This document shows, piece after piece, positions 59,516-64,000 of a DNA stretch of 64,000 nt. The stretch is from Aquariibacter albus. Its GTDB lineage: Bacteria; Pseudomonadota; Gammaproteobacteria; Burkholderiales; Burkholderiaceae_C. A program made the position numbers and the translations under genes. Below the pieces are notes generated by a model, which worked only from the letters and a program-made list of their open reading frames with translations, made no database searches and was not told the DNA's origin. Positions within the stretch are counted from its first letter, which is position 1. Every line of letters starts with the position of its first letter. The stretch spans positions 1 through 64,000 of the forward strand of contig NZ_JACIVI010000004.1 in the NCBI RefSeq assembly GCF_014145335.1, in the 5' to 3' direction.

Positions 59516-60346
59516 ATGAGCGCGGGCTTCGACGGCCCGCTGCTCGGGGTCGACTTCAGCAGTGCGCCGAGCCGCCGCAAGCCCATCACCGTCGCCCATG
59601 GCCGCCGGGCCGGCGCGGTGCTGCGGCTCGACCGGCTGGAGGCCCTGCCGACCCTGGACGACTTCGAGGCCCTGCTGGCCCGGCCCGGTCCCTGGCTGGG
59701 CGGCTTCGACCTGCCCTTCGGCCTGCCGCGCGAGCTGGTCGACAGCCTGGGCTGGCCGCAGGACTGGGCGGCGCTGATCACCCACTACGCCGCGATGGAG
59801 CGCGCGGCCCTCCGCGCGGTCTTCAAGGCCTGGTGCGACGCGCGTCCCGCCGGCCACAAGTTCGCGCACCGCGCTTGCGACCGGCCAGCCGGTTCCAGCC
59901 CCTCGATGAAGTGGGTCAACCCGCCCGTCGCCTGGATGCTGCACGCCGGCGCCCCGCGCCTGCTGGCCGCCGGCCTGAGCCTGCCCGGCCTCTGCGACGG
60001 GCCGGGCCGCGATCCGCAGCGCCTGGCCCTGGAGGCCTATCCCGGCCTGCTGGCGCGCGAGCTGCTCGGTGCGCGCAGCTACAAGAGCGACGAGCCGGCC
60101 AAGCAGACGCCCGAGCGCCTGATCGCCCGCAAGGATCTGGTCGAGGCCCTGGAGCAGGGCCGCAGCCGCCTTGGCCTGCGGCTGAAGCTGAGCCCGGCCC
60201 AGGCCGAGGCCCTGGTGGCCGATGCCCGCGGCGACCGGCTCGATGCCGTGCTCTGCCTGGTGCAGGCCGCCTGGGCGGCGGGGCAGCCCCGCCATGGCTG
60301 GCCGGCGGGGGTGGACCCGCTGGAAGGCTGGATCCTGACGGCCTGA
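59516..60346 (+). CDS. DUF429 family protein
   Basis: A 276-residue DUF429 protein (RNase H-like fold). The acidic N-terminus GVDFSSAPSRRKPITVAHG, the second element GGFDLPFGLPRELVD, RLALEAYPGLLARELLG and the C-terminal acidic GDRLDAVLCLVQAAWAA match the family. The function is not established. It follows the TonB receptor by 49 bases on the same strand. Confidence 0.85.
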   Translation: MSAGFDGPLLGVDFSSAPSRRKPITVAHGRRAGAVLRLDRLEALPTLDDFEALLARPGPWLGGFDLPFGLPRELVDSLGWPQDWAALITHYAAMERAALRAVFKAWCDARPAGHKFAHRACDRPAGSSPSMKWVNPPVAWMLHAGAPRLLAAGLSLPGLCDGPGRDPQRLALEAYPGLLARELLGARSYKSDEPAKQTPERLIARKDLVEALEQGRSRLGLRLKLSPAQAEALVADARGDRLDAVLCLVQAAWAAGQPRHGWPAGVDPLEGWILTA

Positions 60347-60356
60347 GCCGGCGGCT

Positions 60357-60935
60357 TCAGGCCTCGGGATCGACGGTGCCGGCCGGACCGACGCCTGCGG
60401 GGGCCGGGTCGGTGCCTGCAGACAGCGGCCGGTCCTTGCGCGGCCGCACCACGGCCGGCACGCCCACCGCGATGGACCAGGGCGGCACGTCCTTCACGAC
60501 GACCGCGTTGGCGCCGATCAGGCTGTGCTCGCCGACGGTGATGCGGCCCAGCAGCACCGCGCCGGTGCCGATGTCGACGTGGTCGCCGATGAGCGGCGCG
60601 CAGGGGTCGTCCACCCGGGCCAGGCCGACCACCACGCCGTTGCGGATGCGGCAGTGCGCGCCGAACTTCGCGTAGCCGCTGATCACGATGCCACCGCTGT
60701 GGTCGATGACGAAGCCGGGGCCGATCTCGGCCTCGCAGGGCAGCTCGATGCCGGTCAGCACCTGCACCAGCTTGAACAGGACCTTGTAGACCAGGGACAG
60801 CGGCTTGCGCAGCCAGGGCGAGCGCACGGTGTAGCGCCAGCGTCCGAAGCGGTAGACCGCGAGGGCCCAGAAGCCCTGGGCGCCCCAGTCGCCCCGGTGG
60901 GCCCGCAGGTCGGCGCGGAGATGCTCGAAGGCCAT
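60357..60935 (-). CDS. Serine-acetyltransferase-like hexapeptide-repeat protein
   Basis: A 192-residue left-handed beta-helix acetyltransferase of the CysE/putative colanic-acid type. A helical N-terminus ([16 protein letters not shown]) leads to hexapeptide turns: [46 protein letters not shown] and [15 protein letters not shown]. In EPS clusters such proteins acetylate sugars rather than serine. It pairs with the GT2 gene 16 bases upstream, supporting a polysaccharide role. Confidence 0.85.
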   Translation of the reverse strand: MAFEHLRADLRAHRGDWGAQGFWALAVYRFGRWRYTVRSPWLRKPLSLVYKVLFKLVQVLTGIELPCEAEIGPGFVIDHSGGIVISGYAKFGAHCRIRNGVVVGLARVDDPCAPLIGDHVDIGTGAVLLGRITVGEHSLIGANAVVVKDVPPWSIAVGVPAVVRPRKDRPLSAGTDPAPAGVGPAGTVDPEA

Positions 60936-60951
60936 GGTGTCCTGCCCCGTC

Positions 60952-61968
60952 TCAGCGCGTCGGCCGGGTGCCGAAGCCGGTCGCGCGGGCCAGCGTCCAC
61001 CACTGGCGCGCGTTGCGGGCGTGCACGGCGGCATCGCCGGCCGCGCCCCGGCCGAGCCGGGCCTTGGCCCAGGCCTTGAGCGCCAGCACCGTGTCGGCCA
61101 GCAGGCCCAGGCCCAGGGCCAGCAGCAGGCCGGGGCGGCCGCGATGCTTGCGCCAGTACAGCAGCTCGCTCTCCACCTGGAGCACCGACACCTGCCGCGC
61201 CCGCGGGCCGAAGCCCGGCATCTGCGCTGCGCTGCCGCCGCCCACGTGCACGACGGTGGTGGTGGCCAGGCAGGCGATTCCCCAGCCGGCCTGGTGGGTG
61301 CGCAGGCAGTGGTCGACTTCCTCGAAGTAGAGGAAGTAGCGCGGATCGAAGAGGCCGACCTGCCGCAGCACCGTGCCGCGCACCAGGTAGAAGCAGCCCA
61401 CCACCCAGTCGCAGGGGCGCAGGGCCGGCGCGCCGGGCGTGGTGGCCGGGTCGGCGACGAGCTCGACGTGATGCGGGTCGCCGCGCTTCAGGCCGGTCTT
61501 GTGCAGGAAGCTGGAGACGATGCCCGGGAAGCGGCGCGCCGCCGGCGCGGCCAGGCCGTTCTCGTCGACCAGGCGCACGCCGAGCAGGCCCAGGGCCGGA
61601 TCGGCCGCCAGCGCAGCCAGCGCGGCGCGCAGGCTGTCGGGTGCGACGAAGGCATCGGTGTTCAGCAGCAGCAGCGGCTCCTCGCCCAGCAGCGGCAGCA
61701 CCTGGTTGTTGGCCCGGCCGAAGCCGACGTTCTGGGTGTTGGCGATCACCACCGCATCGGGTGCATGCGCGGCCAGCCAGGCAAGGCAGCCGTCGCCGCT
61801 GGCGTTGTCGACCACCACCACCCGCACCCGCAGGCCCGCGCTCGCGACGCGCAGGGTCTCGAAGCAGCGCGGCAGGAAGCTCAGCGAGCGGTAGGCGACC
61901 AGGGCCACCGTCAGGTCGGCCGGGGCGCCGCCGGGCACGAAGGAGGGCAGGGCGGGATCGAGGGGCAT
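60952..61968 (-). CDS. Family 2 glycosyltransferase (rhamnosyltransferase-like)
   Basis: A 338-residue GT2. [20 protein letters not shown] and [12 protein letters not shown] begin the GT-A domain. [16 protein letters not shown] and [10 protein letters not shown] (DxD-like) bind donor and metal. [20 protein letters not shown] and [17 protein letters not shown] give the catalytic EVD region, typical of rhamnosyltransferase-type enzymes. A hydrophobic segment lies near the C-terminus. It forms a two-gene unit with the acetyltransferase and is divergent from the helicase across 200 bases. Confidence 0.92.
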   Translation of the reverse strand: MPLDPALPSFVPGGAPADLTVALVAYRSLSFLPRCFETLRVASAGLRVRVVVVDNASGDGCLAWLAAHAPDAVVIANTQNVGFGRANNQVLPLLGEEPLLLLNTDAFVAPDSLRAALAALAADPALGLLGVRLVDENGLAAPAARRFPGIVSSFLHKTGLKRGDPHHVELVADPATTPGAPALRPCDWVVGCFYLVRGTVLRQVGLFDPRYFLYFEEVDHCLRTHQAGWGIACLATTTVVHVGGGSAAQMPGFGPRARQVSVLQVESELLYWRKHRGRPGLLLALGLGLLADTVLALKAWAKARLGRGAAGDAAVHARNARQWWTLARATGFGTRPTR

Positions 61969-62169
61969 GGTGGGCGGGGTCGGAAGCGCGCGGATGGTAA
62001 GCGGCCGCCAGGGCCGCCCGGCCCCGCACGCAGGGGGCGTGCCCGGCGGCCTGGGGCGGGGGGCCGGCAGGGGCCGGTCCGACGCGGCCCCGCGCGGCCT
62101 GCCCGCGCCGGCCGGCCAAAGCCCCGGCCCGGCCGGCCAGGCGCTGCCGCTGCTAGCCTGCCGGCCGCC

Positions 62170-64000
62170 ATGCCCTCATCGCCTGCCCCGTCGACCCCGC
62201 CCCCCGCCGCTGCCCTGCCGGGCGAGGCCTGGTTCGCGGGCCGGGGCTGGCAGCCCTTTCCCTTCCAGCGCCAGGTCTGGGCGGCAATGGCCGCCGGTCG
62301 CAGCGGCTTGCTGCATGCCAGCACCGGCTCCGGCAAGACCTATGCGGTCGCCCTGGGGGCCCTGGCCCGCGCAGCCCGCCAGGGCCTGCTGGCGGCCCGC
62401 AGTGCGCCGCCGCTGCGGCTGATCTGGGTCACGCCCATGCGGGCGCTGGCCGCCGACACCCTGCGCGCGCTGCAGGCGCCGCTGGCCGATCTGGCCCCGG
62501 CCTGGACGGCCGGCCTGCGCAGCGGCGACACGCCGGCCGCCGAGCGCGCGCGCCAGGACCGCCGCTGGCCCAGCGTGCTCGTCACCACGCCCGAGTCGCT
62601 CAGCCTGATGCTGGCCCGCGAGCATGCGGCCGAGGAACTGGCCGGCGTCGACGTGCTGATCGCCGACGAATGGCATGAGCTGATCGCCAGCAAGCGCGGC
62701 GTGCAGCTGCAGCTGGCCCTGGCCCGGCTGCGGGGCTGGAACCCGGGCCTGCTGGTCTGGGGGCTGTCGGCCACCCTGGGCAATCTGGCCGCCGCCGGCG
62801 AGACCCTGCTCGGCGCGCCGCCGCAGCCGCTGGGGGCGGGGGGCGAGACGCCGGCCGCTGCGCCGCAGCCCGTGCTGGTGCAGGGTCGCATCGACAAGAC
62901 CCTGTGCATCGACACCCTGCTGCCGGCCCGGCCCGGTCGCTTCAGCTGGGCCGGCCACCTCGGGCGGCAGATGCTCGCGCCGCTGGTCGCCGAGCTGGAC
63001 GGCGCCGGCACCGCCCTGGTCTTCACCAACACCCGCTCGCAGGCGGAGATCTGGTACCAGCTGCTGCTGGAAGCCTGGCCGGACTGGGCCGGCCTGGTCG
63101 CGCTGCACCATGGCTCGCTCGATCCGGCCGTGCGGGCCTGGGTCGAGGCGGGGCTGAAGGAGGGCCAGCTGAAGGCCGTGGTCGCCACCGCCTCGCTGGA
63201 CCTGGGGGTGGACTTCCTGCCGGTCGAGCGCGTGCTGCAGATCGGCTCGGCCAAGGGCATTGCCCGCCTCTTGCAGCGCGCCGGCCGCAGCGGCCATGCG
63301 CCGGGCCGGCCCAGTCGCCTGACCCTGGTGCCCACCAACACCCTGGAGCTGCTGGAAGCCGTGGCCGCGCGGCGTGCCGTTCAGGCCGGCCGCATCGAGC
63401 CGCGCCACGGCCCCGAGGCGCCGCTGGACGTGCTGGTGCAGCACCTGGTCACCGTCGCGCTCGGTGGCGGCTTCCCGGTCGAGCCGCGGCCCGGTCGGCC
63501 CGGGGCCCACGATGCACCCGCCCTGTTCGAGGAGGTGCGTCGTGCGCCGGCCTACCGCCAGCTCGGCCTGGACGCCTTCCGCTGGGCGCTGGACTTCGTC
63601 GTCCACGGCGGCGCCAGCCTGGGCGCCTACCCCGAATACCACCGCGTGCGCGTCGGCCCCGCGGCCGACGGCAGCCTGCGCGCCAGCGTGCCGGACCGCG
63701 GCATCGCCCGCCGCCACCGCATGGCCATCGGCACCATCGTCAGCGAGGCGTCCATGCAGGTCGTCTGGGCCCGCCGCGCGGCGGGCGGGGGCGGCTCGCT
63801 CGGCAGCATCGAGGAAGGCTTCATCGCCCGGCTGCAGCCCGGCGATGCCTTCGTCTTCGCCGGCCGCCTGCTGGAGCTGGTGCGGGTGCACGAGATGCGT
63901 GCCCTGGTCCGCCCGGCGACCGCCCGCAGCGGCACCGTGCCCACCTGGCAAGGCGGCAAGATGCCCCTGTCGACCGAGCTGGCCGATGCCGTGCTGGAGG
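62170..64000 (+). CDS. Ligase-associated Lhr-type DEXH-box helicase (C-terminus beyond window)
   Basis: The frame from ATG 62170 is open to the right edge (610 codons visible). Superfamily 2 motifs are intact: [20 protein letters not shown], Walker [32 protein letters not shown], the DEWH box ([10 protein letters not shown]), [17 protein letters not shown] and [15 protein letters not shown]. This is the Lhr-Core type helicase whose homologues act with a nuclease and ATP-dependent ligase. The nuclease (52.0 kb) and ligase (53.7 kb) are on the same strand but separated by unrelated genes. A phosphoesterase gene would be expected just downstream. Start is the first ATG with similarity soon after. 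Confidence 0.93.
   Translation, partial: MPSSPAPSTPPPAAALPGEAWFAGRGWQPFPFQRQVWAAMAAGRSGLLHASTGSGKTYAVALGALARAARQGLLAARSAPPLRLIWVTPMRALAADTLRALQAPLADLAPAWTAGLRSGDTPAAERARQDRRWPSVLVTTPESLSLMLAREHAAEELAGVDVLIADEWHELIASKRGVQLQLALARLRGWNPGLLVWGLSATLGNLAAAGETLLGAPPQPLGAGGETPAAAPQPVLVQGRIDKTLCIDTLLPARPGRFSWAGHLGRQMLAPLVAELDGAGTALVFTNTRSQAEIWYQLLLEAWPDWAGLVALHHGSLDPAVRAWVEAGLKEGQLKAVVATASLDLGVDFLPVERVLQIGSAKGIARLLQRAGRSGHAPGRPSRLTLVPTNTLELLEAVAARRAVQAGRIEPRHGPEAPLDVLVQHLVTVALGGGFPVEPRPGRPGAHDAPALFEEVRRAPAYRQLGLDAFRWALDFVVHGGASLGAYPEYHRVRVGPAADGSLRASVPDRGIARRHRMAIGTIVSEASMQVVWARRAAGGGGSLGSIEEGFIARLQPGDAFVFAGRLLELVRVHEMRALVRPATARSGTVPTWQGGKMPLSTELADAVLE

Overview
The window is very GC-rich, densely coded DNA from a beta-proteobacterium. 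It most likely comes from the Rubrivivax/Leptothrix/Roseateles side of the Burkholderiales. Supporting this are the exosortase-B (XrtB) type eps genes, the fused FAD/4Fe-4S dehydrogenase of the DUF3683 type, the petA-petB-petC-sspA-sspB order, and the ubiJ-ubiB and DUF971-ubiE pairs. Genus-level assignment is inference. Nothing in the window indicates a phage, plasmid or CRISPR array.

Left arm (1-10997): the window opens in an IS3-family element and a decayed IS30-family transposase. These abut a minus-strand exopolysaccharide (EPS) operon, read right to left: epsD (PPIase lipoprotein), epsE (export protein), epsF (Wzz-like), epsG (kinase-like), xrtB, a Wzy/O-antigen-ligase-like membrane protein, a GT4, a membrane GT2 and a WecG/TagA/CpsF enzyme carrying a STAS-like tail. 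Most junctions overlap or are only a few bases apart. xrtB is broken by a one-base frameshift before all of its catalytic residues. Base composition around 4.1-6.5 kb is clearly more A/T-rich than the housekeeping DNA.

Housekeeping block (10998-36028): ubiE, DUF971, HIT and the DUF3683 dehydrogenase; argJ; secA with a good intrinsic terminator; a DciA-like gene; a CNNM/CorC protein; chrA; tRNA-Thr; sspB, sspA and the cytochrome bc1 genes; mscL, pdxA, a NIF3-like gene, an HtrA-like protease, a Bcr/CflA transporter; rnpB (RNase P RNA) immediately downstream of a NYN-LOTUS protein; pyrC.

Second EPS locus (36164-40713): epsI (plus strand), then galE, epsL and the undecaprenyl-phosphate sugar transferase (minus strand). 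These complete the XrtB-type pathway but sit about 25 kb from the first locus. A third small EPS-like pair (serine-acetyltransferase-like plus GT2) lies at 60.4-62.0 kb.

Right arm (40881-64000): ubiJ-ubiB, a sodium:solute symporter, an FmdB zinc ribbon, DUF502, aspS, nudB, an EEP-family hydrolase and clsB, an SH3 protein and an acyltransferase. Then come parts of a known DNA-repair gene set: the metallo-beta-lactamase exonuclease, ATP-dependent DNA ligase and Lhr-type helicase (the last running off the right edge). In this genome these are interleaved with a ligand-depleted PCu(A)C-like protein, folE plus a BLUF photoreceptor, a 4 x 79-bp tandem array of double hairpins, a TonB receptor, DUF429 and sugar genes.

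The points most worth a second look are the broken xrtB in a scattered EPS system, the 79-bp double-hairpin array, the folE-BLUF pair, the interrupted repair cluster, the GT26-STAS fusion and the degenerate copper-chaperone homologue.
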